Of a stretch of DNA of 64,000 nucleotides, positions 7,764-16,925 are shown in pieces. Positions within the stretch are counted from its first letter, which is position 1. Each line of letters begins with the position of its first letter. The notes under the pieces were generated by a model that saw only the letters and a program-made list of their open reading frames with translations, searched no databases and had not been told where the DNA came from. Source of the stretch: Pseudomonas bijieensis (GTDB lineage: Bacteria > Pseudomonadota > Gammaproteobacteria > Pseudomonadales > Pseudomonadaceae); NCBI RefSeq assembly GCF_013347965.1, contig NZ_CP048810.1:6261501-6325500 (forward strand), in the 5' to 3' direction. Position numbers and translations under genes: made by a program.

Positions 7764-9207
7764 ATGCTGTCTCTGATCTCCGATCACCCGCTGCTCTGTG
7801 CCCTGGTGCTGCTTGTGCTCGACCTATTGATGTGGCGCCTGGTCAGTGCGGATCGGACCTATTGGAAAATCGGCGCAAGGGTGGTGATTTTTTTCGCTGT
7901 TCAGCGTGCTGCTGTTCAACGAAGGCCTCAACCCCATGCAGCCGGCGCAGTGGGTCGACGATGTGCCGCGGCATCTGGCCGCTACCGGTTTGCAGATCGC
8001 CTGGTGGTTGTTTGCCGCGCGAACCCTGACGGTGCTGATCGGCGCGGCGATGATGCAACGGGTCGGTCATACCGGGCGGTTGTTGCAGGACTTGCTGGGC
8101 GCGGTGATTTTCCTGATCGCGGTCATCGCGGCCCTGGCTTATGTGCTGGACCTGCCGGTCAAGGGCGTACTGGCGACGTCGGGTGCGATGGCGATCATCG
8201 TCGGCCTGGCCTTGCAGAGCACCCTCAGCGATGTGTTCTCCGGCATCGTGCTCAATACCACCAAGCCCTATCAGCTCGACGACTGGATTTCCATCGACGG
8301 CACCGAAGGCCGGGTCACCGACATCGACTGGCGAGCCACGCGCTTGCAGACCGCCCAGGGCAGCATGGCGGTGATCCCCAACTCGTTGGCGGCCAAGGCC
8401 AAGGTCATCAACTTCAGTCGACCCAGCGATGTCCATGGCTTGTCCATCAGCGTCCAGGTCAGCCCTCACGCGCGGCCCCAAACCGTGATCGACGCGCTGG
8501 AGCGGGCGATGATCGGCTGTCGTTCCTTGCTCTCCACCCCCGCACCCTGCGTCACGCTTAAAAGCAGCGGCAGTGCTGGTGCGGAGTACGAGATCAGCGG
8601 TTTCGTTGCCTCCATGACCCAGAAACGCACGGTGCGCAACCAGCTGTTCGACCTGGCGTTCCGGCATTTGCAGGCGTCGGGCGTGAGCCTGTTGTCTACC
8701 AGCGAAAGCACGACTCCCCAGGCGGTGTCGCGCCCCCGGGCCTTGCTGGAAAGCTCGAACATTTTCTCCACCCTGCGCCAGGATGAGAAAGAAACCTTCG
8801 CTCAGAACATGACCCTGCAGACCTTCCGCGCGGGCGACGTGATCCTGGCGGCCGGGGAGGTCAGCGATCATCTGTTCATCATCGAATCCGGGGTGGTCAG
8901 CGTGACCCTCATGCGCAACGGCCAGCCACTCGAGGGCGGGCGCATGGGGCCGGGAGAGGTGATCGGCGAAGCCGGGATCGTCGCCGAGCAGGCTGCGCTG
9001 GCGAATTTTACCGCCAAGACCTTCTGCACCCTGTACCGCATCGAGAACAGCTACCTCAAGCCTTGCCTGGAGGCCCGCCGCGACATCAACGACGCCATGA
9101 AGAACCTTTTGGACGTACGCATCCACCTGGCACAGAACCTCACCCGCGAGCTGCCCAAGCCCGTGGCCAAGAAGCGCTTCCTGCAATGGCTGCGAAGCCG
9201 GGCCTGA
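7764..9207 (+). pseudogene. MscS-type channel with cyclic-nucleotide-binding domain, frameshifted at T7
   Basis: Read across one frameshift, this is a 480-residue inner-membrane channel: N-terminal helices (LLCALVLLVLDLLMWRL and the next segments), the MscS pore and beta domain (GVLATSGAMAIIVGLALQS; LDDWISIDG), and a C-terminal cyclic-nucleotide-binding/CAP-like domain (about residues 340-460; GDVILAAGEVSDHLFIIESG). ATG at 7764 has GGAG nearby. The frame breaks in a run of seven T at 7888-7894; six T would restore VVIFSLFSVLLFNEG. As given, the downstream part could start only at GTG 7906 or ATG 7936, losing the first membrane helices. The rest is intact and conserved, so sequencing error or slippage is more likely than old decay. 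Confidence 0.82.
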
Positions 9208-9236
9208 AGCCTATCTTGAAGTCCCCACGTCCCCCT

Positions 9237-9349
9237 GTGGCGAGGGGATTTATCCGCGCTGTGTGGGAGCAAGGCTTGCCCGCGATGTAGGCGCCTCGGT
9301 TCTCCGGAAGATCGCGTCATCTTCATCGCGGGCAAGCCTTGCTCCCACA
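9237..9349. repeat. REPIN, GTGGGAGCAAGG family, with GTGGCGAGGGG flank
   Basis: Inverted copies of GTGGGAGCAAGGCTTGCCCG (9263 onward, complement ending 9349). The left copy is preceded by GTGGCGAGGGGATTTATCCG, the head of a second REP type. The same composite is found at 42869. Confidence 0.85.
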
Positions 9350-9456
9350 ATCCCCTGGGTCTTCATTGGCCACCCGAACTTCCCAACAATTGGCTATTTG
9401 TACCGCGCCACTGCACGGCTAACTTAGCGCTACACCCAATTGTCCTGGAGTTCACC

Positions 9457-9897
9457 ATGCAACCGCGTATCGATTTCTACACCGCTTCCCCCGACGCTTT
9501 CAAAGCCATGCTGGCCCTGGAAACCGCCGTCTCGAAACTGGGCCTGGAGAAGTCCCTGCTGGAGCTGGTCAAGCTGCGTTCCTCGCAGATCAACGGCTGC
9601 GCCTTCTGCATCGACATGCACACCGCCGACGCCCGCAAGGACGGCGAGACCGAACGCCGCTTGTACGCCGTGACCGCATGGCGCGAAGCGCCGTTCTTCA
9701 CGGGCCGTGAACGCGCCGCCCTGGCCTGGACCGAAGCCCTGACCCGCCTGAGCGACACCCACGCGCCGGACGCCGACTATGCCCTGCTGAGTGAGCATTT
9801 CAGCCCCAAGGAAATGGTCGACCTGACGGTGGCGATCAACGCCATCAACGGCTGGAACCGTCTGGCGGTGGGGTTTCGCAAGATGCCGGAGGCCTGA
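9457..9897 (+). CDS. Carboxymuconolactone decarboxylase / AhpD-like protein
   Basis: 146 residues with the AhpD-type core: ELVKLRSSQINGCAFCIDMHT contains the CxxC pair and downstream His of the alkylhydroperoxidase/CMD family. These small trimeric-type proteins act as thiol peroxidases or remain uncharacterised; true carboxymuconolactone decarboxylases lack the CxxC pair, so a redox role is more likely. ATG at 9457 follows CTGGAG. Flanked by REPINs on both sides, so likely a single-gene unit. No sigma or helix-turn-helix gene is fused to it. Confidence 0.88.
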   Translation: MQPRIDFYTASPDAFKAMLALETAVSKLGLEKSLLELVKLRSSQINGCAFCIDMHTADARKDGETERRLYAVTAWREAPFFTGRERAALAWTEALTRLSDTHAPDADYALLSEHFSPKEMVDLTVAINAINGWNRLAVGFRKMPEA

Positions 9898-9919
9898 GAC
9901 CTCTTGCACCAGAAAACCT

Positions 9920-10006
9920 GTGGGAGCGAGCCTGCTCGCGATAGCGGTCTGACAGTTCATGCATCACTGACTGACACACCGCCATCGCGAGCAGGCTCGC
10001 TCCCAC
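9920..10006. repeat. REPIN, GTGGGAGCGAG family
   Basis: Inverted REP copies with a 30-bp spacer between the AhpD-like gene and the fec cluster. Confidence 0.9.
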
Positions 10007-10069
10007 AAGGATCAATTCCAGACTTTAAAGCTTCGGACGACAGGCACCGCAATCCGTTTGCTTCTCCTT

Positions 10070-10088
10070 AATAGTAACCATTACTATT
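10070..10088. promoter_or_regulatory. Fur box upstream of fecI
   Basis: AATAGTAA-CCA-TTACTATT is a perfect 8-bp inverted repeat with a 3-bp centre, 19 bp long, in the form of a Fur box. It lies 28 bp before the fecI ATG, where bound Fe-Fur would block expression when iron is plentiful. Confidence 0.75.
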
Positions 10089-10115
10089 CACGCCCCGTTC
10101 CCACAGCGCGCCGTG

Positions 10116-10616
10116 ATGACCCCCAAGCTGCCCCGCAGAACCGGCTTTTTCGAGCATTACGAAGAGTTGATCGGCACCTGGACCCGTCGCCTGCGCAATC
10201 GCCAGCAGGCCGAGGACCTGGCCCATGACACCTTCGTGCGGGTGCTTGAGTCCGATTCGAGCGGGGTCGAGCAGCCACGGGCCTATTTGCATCAGACGGC
10301 GCGCAACATTGCAGTGGATGGCTATCGGCGCGAAGATCGACGGGGGGCCATGGAAGAGGCTGTCATCGACCCTGGTCAGTCGTTTTCGGGCGACCCGGAG
10401 CACTTCATGCACGCGATCCAACTGGCGGACTCCATCGAGCGGGCGCTTGCCGAGCTGCCGGCCAACTGCCGCACGGTATTCGTCTGGCAGAAGATCGAGG
10501 GCCTGACCCAGGCGGAAATCGCCGAGCGCCTGGGCCTGTCCAAGAACATGGTGGAAAAGTATATGATCCGCACCCTGCGGCATCTGCGCGATCGTCTGGA
10601 CGGGCCTGGCCAATGA
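10116..10616 (+). CDS. fecI: FecI-type ECF sigma factor
   Basis: 166 residues with sigma region 2 (RRLRNRQQAEDLAHDTFVRV, then QPRAYLHQTARNIAVDGYRR) and region 4 (LPANCRTVFVWQKIEGLTQ; GLSKNMVEKYMIRTLRHL). It would direct RNA polymerase to the fecA promoter after a signal from the receptor relayed by FecR. ATG at 10116 is preferred; a GTG lies one codon upstream. It is the first gene of a fecI-fecR-fecA cluster and carries a Fur box in front. The symbol is given because the receptor of the cluster is clearly FecA-like. Confidence 0.88.
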   Translation: MTPKLPRRTGFFEHYEELIGTWTRRLRNRQQAEDLAHDTFVRVLESDSSGVEQPRAYLHQTARNIAVDGYRREDRRGAMEEAVIDPGQSFSGDPEHFMHAIQLADSIERALAELPANCRTVFVWQKIEGLTQAEIAERLGLSKNMVEKYMIRTLRHLRDRLDGPGQ

Positions 10617-10653
10617 TCCGTCGCCATCTTCCACCCGAGCCACAGGACCTTCC

Positions 10654-11637
10654 ATGATGGATAGCCGTGAATGCCCGTGCGGGCAGGACAGGGTTCGCGA
10701 CGCGGCGGCGCAATGGTTCGTACGTTTGCAAGCACCTGCCATGAGTGTCGAGGAGCGCCAGCGCTTCGAAGCCTGGCTGGACGAGCATCCCAACCACCGC
10801 GACGAAATCCAATTGCTGCAGGGGATCTGGAGCGCCACGGACCTGTTGCCCAAGGAACGCCTGCGAGCGTTGTGCGAAGCTCCTGCCAAACGTTCCCCGC
10901 GTCGGCCTCTGTTGCGTTATGCGGCCGCCGCCGGGTTGTTCGCGGCGGCGCTTGGTTTGGGGTTGTTCAGCGGCTTGAGTTCTTCCACCGACTACAGCGG
11001 CGAATATGCCACCGCCTTCGGTGAGCGTCGGCATATCGCCTTGCCCGACGGCTCGGTGATCGACCTCAACAGCCGCAGCCGGGTGCGTATTCAATTCGCA
11101 CACCGTCAACGCCGAGTGGAGTTGGCCGAAGGCGAGGCGTTGTTCACGGTCGAGCATGACGCCGGCCGGCCATTCACGGTCGATGCGGGCAACGGTCAGG
11201 TAACGGTAACCGGGACGCGCTTTGACGTGCGCCGCGATGCCGACAAGACCCGGGTGGCGGTGGAGCAGGGCAGCGTCAAGGTCCAGGGACGCGATGCACC
11301 GCGAACCCAGTACGTCAGTCTTACGCCGGGCCTTGGCACCCAGATCGATGCCCAGGGCAAAGTCGCCACACCTTACGCGGTCAACGCCGAGGCGCTCACC
11401 GCCTGGCGCAACGGCAAACTGGTGTTCAATAACGCGCCGCTGAAGGAAGTGGCTGAAGAAGTCTCCCGTTATCGCGCCAACCCCCTGCGGGTCGGCAGTG
11501 CGGCGGTGGGTAACTTGCGCCTGACCAGCGTGTTCCGTTCCGACGATCCCGAGGCTCTGCTCAAGGCCCTGCCGAACATTCTGCCGGTGGCCGTGCGCAC
11601 CCTGGATGACGGCAGCCAAGAAATAATTGCGCGATAG
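10654..11637 (+). CDS. fecR: FecR-type anti-sigma factor / signal transducer
   Basis: 327 residues: cytoplasmic N-terminal segment (AAQWFVRLQAPAMS, EERQRFEAWLDEHP) that binds the sigma factor, one transmembrane helix at about 88-108, and the periplasmic FecR domain (GERRHIALPDGSVIDLNSRS; VTVTGTRFDVRRD) that contacts the receptor's signalling domain. The C-terminal STN-like part (VFNNAPLKEVAEEVSRY) is typical. ATG at 10654 with AGGA seven bases upstream; 37 bp after fecI, so probably co-transcribed. Confidence 0.92.
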   Translation: MMDSRECPCGQDRVRDAAAQWFVRLQAPAMSVEERQRFEAWLDEHPNHRDEIQLLQGIWSATDLLPKERLRALCEAPAKRSPRRPLLRYAAAAGLFAAALGLGLFSGLSSSTDYSGEYATAFGERRHIALPDGSVIDLNSRSRVRIQFAHRQRRVELAEGEALFTVEHDAGRPFTVDAGNGQVTVTGTRFDVRRDADKTRVAVEQGSVKVQGRDAPRTQYVSLTPGLGTQIDAQGKVATPYAVNAEALTAWRNGKLVFNNAPLKEVAEEVSRYRANPLRVGSAAVGNLRLTSVFRSDDPEALLKALPNILPVAVRTLDDGSQEIIAR

Positions 11638-11734
11638 ATTCAGGTTTTTTTCGAGTTCTTCGTCTTCTTGTCCAACTGCAACTGGTTTGCATTAACAGAC
11701 GCGTATTCTTGCGATCAACAGGACAAGGTTCGAC

Positions 11735-14173
11735 GTGAAAAAAACCGCCAAAAACAACAATCGTAGCCCCGCACGCTGGCTGCCACTGGCCCTGACCCTG
11801 GCGGTCAGCGCCGCGCTGCCCCAGGCGTTCGCCGATCAGTCCGCCACCGCCATTCACATCCAGGCGCAGCCGTTGGGCCAAGCCTTGAGCCAGCTCGGCC
11901 AGCAAACCGCGTTGCAAGTGTTCTTCAGCCCCGAACTGGTGGCCGGCAAGCAAGCCCCGGCGGTGGACGGCAACCTGTCCCCGGAAGCGGCCTTGCGCCA
12001 ATTGCTCCAGGGCAGCGGCCTGCAATACCAGATCGATAACGGTTCGGTAACCGTGTTGCCGGCACCCTCGGCATCCAATGCGGGCCCGCTGGAGCTGGGC
12101 GCCACTGAAATCCAGGTGGTCGGCGATTGGCTCGGCGATGCCAACGCCGAAGTGGTGCAGAACCATCCCGGCGCGCGCACGGTGATCCGCCGCGAAGCGA
12201 TGGTGGAGCAGGGCGCCATGAACGTTGGTGATGTGCTGCGGCGCGTGCCGGGTGTGCAGGTGCAAGACGCCAACGGCACCGGCGGCAGCGACATTTCCCT
12301 GAACGTCGGCGTGCGTGGCCTCACTTCGCGCTTGTCGCCGCGCTCCACAGTGTTGATCGACGGCGTGCCGGCAGCGTTTGCGCCCTACGGCCAGCCACAG
12401 TTGTCCATGGCGCCGATCTCCTCGGGCAACCTGGACAGCATCGACGTGGTGCGCGGCGCCGGATCCGTGCGCTACGGGCCACAGAACGTCGGCGGGGTGA
12501 TCAACTTCGTGACCCGGGCGATTCCGGAAAAAGCCACCGGCGAAATCGGCACCACCCTGGAAACTTCCCAACGCGGTGGCTGGAAGCACATCGACACGGC
12601 GTTCCTCGGCGGTACCGCCGACAACGGCCTGGGCGTGGCGCTGTTGTATTCGGGCGTCAACGGCAATGGTTATCGCCGAAGCAACAACGACAACGACATC
12701 GACGACGTCATCCTCAAGACCCATTGGGCGCCCACCGATGTGGACGATTTCTCGCTGAACTTCCATTACTACGACGCCAAGGCCGACATGCCCGGCGGCC
12801 TGACCCAGGAGCAGTATGACGCCGACCCGTACCAGTCCGACCGCGACTGGGACAACTTCAGCGGACGCCGCAAGGATGTGTCGTTCAAATGGTTGCGCCA
12901 GATCGACGACCGCACCCAGGCCGAAGTGCTGACCTACTACTCCGACAGCTACCGTGGCAGCACCATCGCCTCCCGGGACCAGCGCAACCTGGCCTCCTAC
13001 CCGCGCACCTATTACACCTTCGGCATTGAGCCTCGGGTGTCCCACGTGTTCGACCTGGGGCCAACCACCCAGGAAGCCAGCGTCGGCTATCGCTACCTCA
13101 AGGAAGGCATGCACGAAGAAGCCAGCCGCCTGGCGTTGCGTAACAACGAGCCGGTGGTACGTCCGGGCTCCGACGGGCACGTTTACCAGGACCGCACTGG
13201 CGGCACTGAAGCCCATGCGGTCTACATCGACGACAAGATCGATATCGGCAAATGGACCATCACCCCGGGTATCCGCTTCGAAAGCATCAGCACCGAGTGG
13301 CACGATCGCCCCGTGCTCGACACCGCCGGTCGCCCCGTGCAGGAAAAACGCCGCAGCATCGACAGCAACGAACCGCTGCCGGCCCTGAGCGTGATGTATC
13401 ACCTGTCCGATGCGTGGAAGCTGTTCGCCAACTACGAGACGTCGTTCGGTAGCCTGCAATACTTCCAGCTCGGCCAGGGCGGCGACGGCAACAACACCGC
13501 CAGCGGTCTGAGCCCGGAAAAGGCCAAGACCTACGAGATCGGTACGCGCTACAACGATGACGTGTGGGGCGGGGAAGTGACGCTGTTCTACATCGACTTC
13601 GACGACGAGTTGCAGTACATCAGCAACGACGTGGGCTGGACCAACCTGGGCGCGACCAAGCACCAGGGCCTGGAAGCTTCGGTGCATTACGACATGGCCG
13701 CGCTCGACCCACGTCTCGAAGGCCTCACCGCCAACGCCGGTTTCACCTACACCCGGGCGACTTACGAAGGCGAGATTCCAAGCTTCAAGGGCCGCGACCT
13801 GCCGTTCTATTCCCGTCAGGTGGTGAACCTGGGCCTGCGCTATGACGTCAACCGCTGGACCTACAACCTCGATGCCTTCGCCCAGTCGAAACAGCGCTCG
13901 CCGGGTACCGGCGTGAACGCCGATGGCAGTTTCAGCGGTGACTACATCACCGACGGCACCGCTGACGGGCAGTACGGCGACATGCCGGGCTACGTGCTCT
14001 GGAACGTGCGCGCCGGCTACGACTTCGGCGAGCAACTGTCGAACCTGAAAGTCGGCGCCGGGGTGAAGAACCTGTTCGATCACCAGTACTACACCCGCTC
14101 CAGTGACAACAACTCGGGCATGTATGTGGGTGCGCCGCGTACGTTCTTTGTGCAGGCCAGTGTGGGGTTTTGA
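11735..14173 (+). CDS. fecA: TonB-dependent ferric dicitrate receptor, transducer type
   Basis: 812-residue outer-membrane receptor that imports ferric citrate and signals its binding. Signal peptide at about 1-33, STN signalling domain at about 40-115 (IHIQAQPLGQALSQLGQQ), plug domain from about 145 (GDVLRRVPGVQVQDANGTGG), then a 22-strand barrel ending in Phe (FFVQASVGF). Many blocks match E. coli FecA from memory: VGVRGLTSRLSPRSTVLIDG, FAPYGQPQLS, PQNVGGVINFVTRAIP, YDAKADMPGGLTQEQYDADP and DDKIDIGKWTITPGIRFE. Start GTG at 11735 has AGGACAAGG at 11720-11728. Lies 97 bp after fecR, enough for a FecI-dependent promoter, which I could not define. Confidence 0.93.
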   Translation: MKKTAKNNNRSPARWLPLALTLAVSAALPQAFADQSATAIHIQAQPLGQALSQLGQQTALQVFFSPELVAGKQAPAVDGNLSPEAALRQLLQGSGLQYQIDNGSVTVLPAPSASNAGPLELGATEIQVVGDWLGDANAEVVQNHPGARTVIRREAMVEQGAMNVGDVLRRVPGVQVQDANGTGGSDISLNVGVRGLTSRLSPRSTVLIDGVPAAFAPYGQPQLSMAPISSGNLDSIDVVRGAGSVRYGPQNVGGVINFVTRAIPEKATGEIGTTLETSQRGGWKHIDTAFLGGTADNGLGVALLYSGVNGNGYRRSNNDNDIDDVILKTHWAPTDVDDFSLNFHYYDAKADMPGGLTQEQYDADPYQSDRDWDNFSGRRKDVSFKWLRQIDDRTQAEVLTYYSDSYRGSTIASRDQRNLASYPRTYYTFGIEPRVSHVFDLGPTTQEASVGYRYLKEGMHEEASRLALRNNEPVVRPGSDGHVYQDRTGGTEAHAVYIDDKIDIGKWTITPGIRFESISTEWHDRPVLDTAGRPVQEKRRSIDSNEPLPALSVMYHLSDAWKLFANYETSFGSLQYFQLGQGGDGNNTASGLSPEKAKTYEIGTRYNDDVWGGEVTLFYIDFDDELQYISNDVGWTNLGATKHQGLEASVHYDMAALDPRLEGLTANAGFTYTRATYEGEIPSFKGRDLPFYSRQVVNLGLRYDVNRWTYNLDAFAQSKQRSPGTGVNADGSFSGDYITDGTADGQYGDMPGYVLWNVRAGYDFGEQLSNLKVGAGVKNLFDHQYYTRSSDNNSGMYVGAPRTFFVQASVGF

Positions 14174-14249
14174 TCGAAGATCAGGCCCTGTGGCTTGGAA
14201 CACAATGCCAGGGGCCGAAATACAATCCCAGGGGCTGAGTGACCATCCT

Positions 14250-14382
14250 GTGGCGAGGGGAGCTTGCTCCCGCTCGGCTGCGAAGCAGTCGTAAACCAGT
14301 GGATGCGGTGTGCCTGAGGCTCCGCATTCAGCAGGTTTTGGGGCCGCTTCGCGGCCCAGCGGGAGCAAGCTCCCCTCGCCAC
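14250..14382. repeat. REPIN, GTGGCGAGGGAG family
   Basis: Inverted copies of the second REP family (GTGGCGAGGGGAGCTTGCTC), with the extended arms GCGAAGCAGTC / GGCCGCTTCGC inside. It fills most of the gap between fecA and the convergent MFS gene. Confidence 0.88.
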
Positions 14383-14416
14383 AGGTTTACTGGCTAGCCT
14401 AGGCTCCTTGTAGGCC

Positions 14417-15568
14417 TCAGACCTTCAACACTTTCCCACTGGCCGCCACCGCCACCAGCGACAGCGCAATCAGCCCAAAGGCAAAGCTCAAGCTGCTGCC
14501 ATGGGCGACGAAGCCGATCAGCGCCGGGCCGGCAAGGATGCCGGCATAGCCGATGGTGGTGATGGCCGGTACGGCGATGGCCTCTGGCATCAGGGTCTGT
14601 TTGCCGACGGCGGTGTACAGCACCGGGACGATGTTCGAGCACCCGGCGCCCACCAACGCATAGCCCAGTAGCGCGGCTTGCCACATCGGTGCGAGGGTTG
14701 CCAGCAGGAACCCGGCTGCCGCGATCGATCCGCCATAGATGATCACGCGTTTGGCGCCCAGGCGATGCACCACCGAGTCGCCGGTCAGTCGGCCGACGGT
14801 CATGGTCAGCGCGAAGGCGGCATAACCCAGCCCGGCATAGGCGGTATCCACCGCGCGTTCGCTGGTCAGGAACACGGCGCTCCAATCCAGCACCGCGCCT
14901 TCGGCGAGGAATACGATGAAGCACAGGATGCCAATGAACAGCACCACTCCGTGGGGAATTGCAAACGCCGGGCCCGAGCTTTCACTGCCATAAGGCAACA
15001 GGTGCGGCGCAGCCTTGAACAATGCCACCAGCAGCACCGCGTTGACCACCAGCGTCGCCCCCAGCGGCGAAAGCCCCAGGCCGAGCAGGGCGCTCACACC
15101 GGCCGCGCCAATGATCCCGCCGAGGCTGAACATGCCGTGGAAGCCCGACATCATGGTCTTGCCACTGGCCCGCTCGACGATTACCGCTTGCAGGTTCACG
15201 GTCGAGTCCACGGTGCCGAGGCCGGCGCCAAACAGGAACAATGCCGCCACCAACCAGGGCAGGGAGGTCATCGTCGCCAGCAACGGCAACGCCAGGCAGA
15301 TCAGGAGCGTGCCCCCGCTGAGCACTCGCCGGCAGCCGAACCGCGCGGCCAGCGCACCGGCAATCGGCATCGCCAGGATCGATCCCACCCCGAGGCACAG
15401 CAACAGCAAACCGAGGGTGCCTTCGTCCAGGTTTGCCCGCACCTTGGCGTATGGCACCAGTGGTGCCCAGGCGGCGATGCCGATGCCGGCGATGAGATAG
15501 GCGATGCGGGTGGACATCTGTTCCAGGCGTCCGGGAACAAAGGTTGGCGGAGGAGTGATGGCAGTCAT
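14417..15568 (-). CDS. MFS transporter
   Basis: 383-residue major-facilitator permease with about 12 hydrophobic segments. The motif-A-like loop between helices 2 and 3 (GALAARFGCRRVLSGG) and its repeat in the second half (DSVVHRLGAKRVIIYGG) are visible, as is FHGMFSLGGIIGAA. The overall character is that of the YbjJ/fucose-permease-like branch; the substrate is unknown. ATG at 15568 is chosen because AAGGA precedes it and MTAITPPPTF leads directly into helix 1; longer in-frame extensions are not membrane-like. It is divergent from the DapF-like gene at 15739, with 170 bp between the starts. Confidence 0.85.
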   Translation of the reverse strand: MTAITPPPTFVPGRLEQMSTRIAYLIAGIGIAAWAPLVPYAKVRANLDEGTLGLLLLCLGVGSILAMPIAGALAARFGCRRVLSGGTLLICLALPLLATMTSLPWLVAALFLFGAGLGTVDSTVNLQAVIVERASGKTMMSGFHGMFSLGGIIGAAGVSALLGLGLSPLGATLVVNAVLLVALFKAAPHLLPYGSESSGPAFAIPHGVVLFIGILCFIVFLAEGAVLDWSAVFLTSERAVDTAYAGLGYAAFALTMTVGRLTGDSVVHRLGAKRVIIYGGSIAAAGFLLATLAPMWQAALLGYALVGAGCSNIVPVLYTAVGKQTLMPEAIAVPAITTIGYAGILAGPALIGFVAHGSSLSFAFGLIALSLVAVAASGKVLKV

Positions 15569-15738
15569 GAATCGTCCTTGGCTTGCGTGTGGTGCGCTGG
15601 TGCGGGCAGGGGGCCTATGCTTGCATATCCACTGACCGCACCGCGACCCCAAGGTGCCGATCAAAGCGCAGGCTTTGCTCCCGCAGCCTGTGCCAGCATA
15701 AAGTACCGGCCCTTGCTGGCTGATTTCGGGTCTGGTCC

Positions 15739-16731
15739 ATGACGCAGTTTTATGATGCACGCGGCAATATTTATGGCGTCGTTTCCCCGCGACAGGTGCG
15801 TGACCACGGTATCGACCTGCCGCCGTCGGCCGCCCTCGCTGCACAGCGGCGCGAGTCCTGGGCCTTGGCTGCCGTGCATGCCTTCTGCAGTTGGTCGCCG
15901 GGTGAAGCACCGCCGGATGCCAAGGACCACCGCAGCGATGGGCTGTTGATCGGCCCGTTCCAGAGCGAACCACCCTTTGACGTTTTGATCGTCAACACTG
16001 ACGGCACCCTGGCCGAGCGCAGCGGCAACGGCTTGACGATTTTCTCCCAGGCGCTGAAAGAGCACGGCTTGATGCCGGGCGAGGGGGATTGCTTGTTGCA
16101 GGTGCACCATGACAAACACCAGGGCTTGTCGCCTCTGCACACGTCGGTGCGGTCAGCTGAGTTCGAGGGTGTGCAGGGCTTCTGGCTGGACTTGGGAAAA
16201 CCCCTGTTTGGACCTCAGGCCGTCGCTGCCCAAAGCGTGGAGCGCGTGGTGTTCAATCAGCGTGAGGTCAGTCGGGTGGCGGTGCTCCATGGGTTGAACC
16301 CGGCATGGGGCAACAGTCAATTCGTGAACATTGGCAATCCGCATTGCGTGACCCTGGTGGAAGGGGCCGAGGCGCTGCCGAGCAACGCGCAAATGCGTGC
16401 ATCGCAGTTGTCGCAAAGCCTGACCCGCATCGCTTATGCGCCGCCCGCTGGCGCAGGGGTTCCGTGCCCGGCGGGGGTGAATCTGCAATGGGCCTGGCGC
16501 GAGGCCGAAGGGCGGATCGTTGCCCGGGTATTCGAGCGGGGCGAAGGCCCCACTGCGTCCTCGGGCACCAGCGCCAGCGCGGTGGCCAGTGCTGCGTGGC
16601 GGGTGGGTTGGGTGCAGGCGGGGCCGGTGAGGGTGGTGATGCCCGGTGGGACAGCGCCGATTTTGTTGGAAGAAGAGGCTGGTGAGCTGGTTCGGGTCAG
16701 GTTGTTTGGTACGGCGCAGCTTGTGTCCTAG
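15739..16731 (+). CDS. DapF-fold epimerase homologue with Ser at both catalytic Cys positions
   Basis: 330 residues clearly related to diaminopimelate epimerase: VNTDGTLAERSGNG aligns with the first active-site loop (NADGSEVAQCGNG), FVNIGNPHCVTLVEG with SMGNPHCVIQVDD, and RVFERGEGPTASSGTSASA with the second loop (RVYERGAGETQACGSGACA). Both catalytic cysteines are serine here (Ser95 and Ser275), so normal two-base cysteine epimerisation is unlikely. It could be a lyase, a dehydratase-like enzyme or an epimerase with a different substrate. Compared with DapF it has an N-terminal extension of about 20 residues. Monocistronic; divergent from an MFS transporter. It is not the housekeeping dapF. 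Confidence 0.8.
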   Translation: MTQFYDARGNIYGVVSPRQVRDHGIDLPPSAALAAQRRESWALAAVHAFCSWSPGEAPPDAKDHRSDGLLIGPFQSEPPFDVLIVNTDGTLAERSGNGLTIFSQALKEHGLMPGEGDCLLQVHHDKHQGLSPLHTSVRSAEFEGVQGFWLDLGKPLFGPQAVAAQSVERVVFNQREVSRVAVLHGLNPAWGNSQFVNIGNPHCVTLVEGAEALPSNAQMRASQLSQSLTRIAYAPPAGAGVPCPAGVNLQWAWREAEGRIVARVFERGEGPTASSGTSASAVASAAWRVGWVQAGPVRVVMPGGTAPILLEEEAGELVRVRLFGTAQLVS

Positions 16732-16762
16732 AAAATCTGGAGTTCCGCAGTGCGGCTAATGA

Positions 16763-16864
16763 CGCCATCGCGAGCAGGCTCGCTCCCACAATTTTGAGCT
16801 TCAGCGGGCACGAATTTGTGTACGACACAAACCCTCTGTGGGAGCGAGCCTGCTCGCGATAGCG
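16763..16864. repeat. Two REP copies, GTGGGAGCGAG family, tail to tail
   Basis: A reverse copy (16763-16789) and a forward copy (16838-16864) point away from each other, the opposite arrangement to a REPIN. They separate the convergent ends of the DapF-like gene and codA. Confidence 0.85.
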
Positions 16865-16925
16865 GCAGGTCAGTGACCTCAATATCAACTGATGGACACC
16901 AAGCTCACTCTCACAACGAGGTGCA

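Noticed and set aside
9263..9349. Inverted repeats as CRISPR repeats or transposon ends
   Set aside because: They are REP pairs without regular spacers, cas genes, target-site duplications or transposase genes nearby.
15739..16731. Housekeeping dapF
   Set aside because: Both catalytic cysteines are serine, and the neighbours are unrelated to lysine synthesis.
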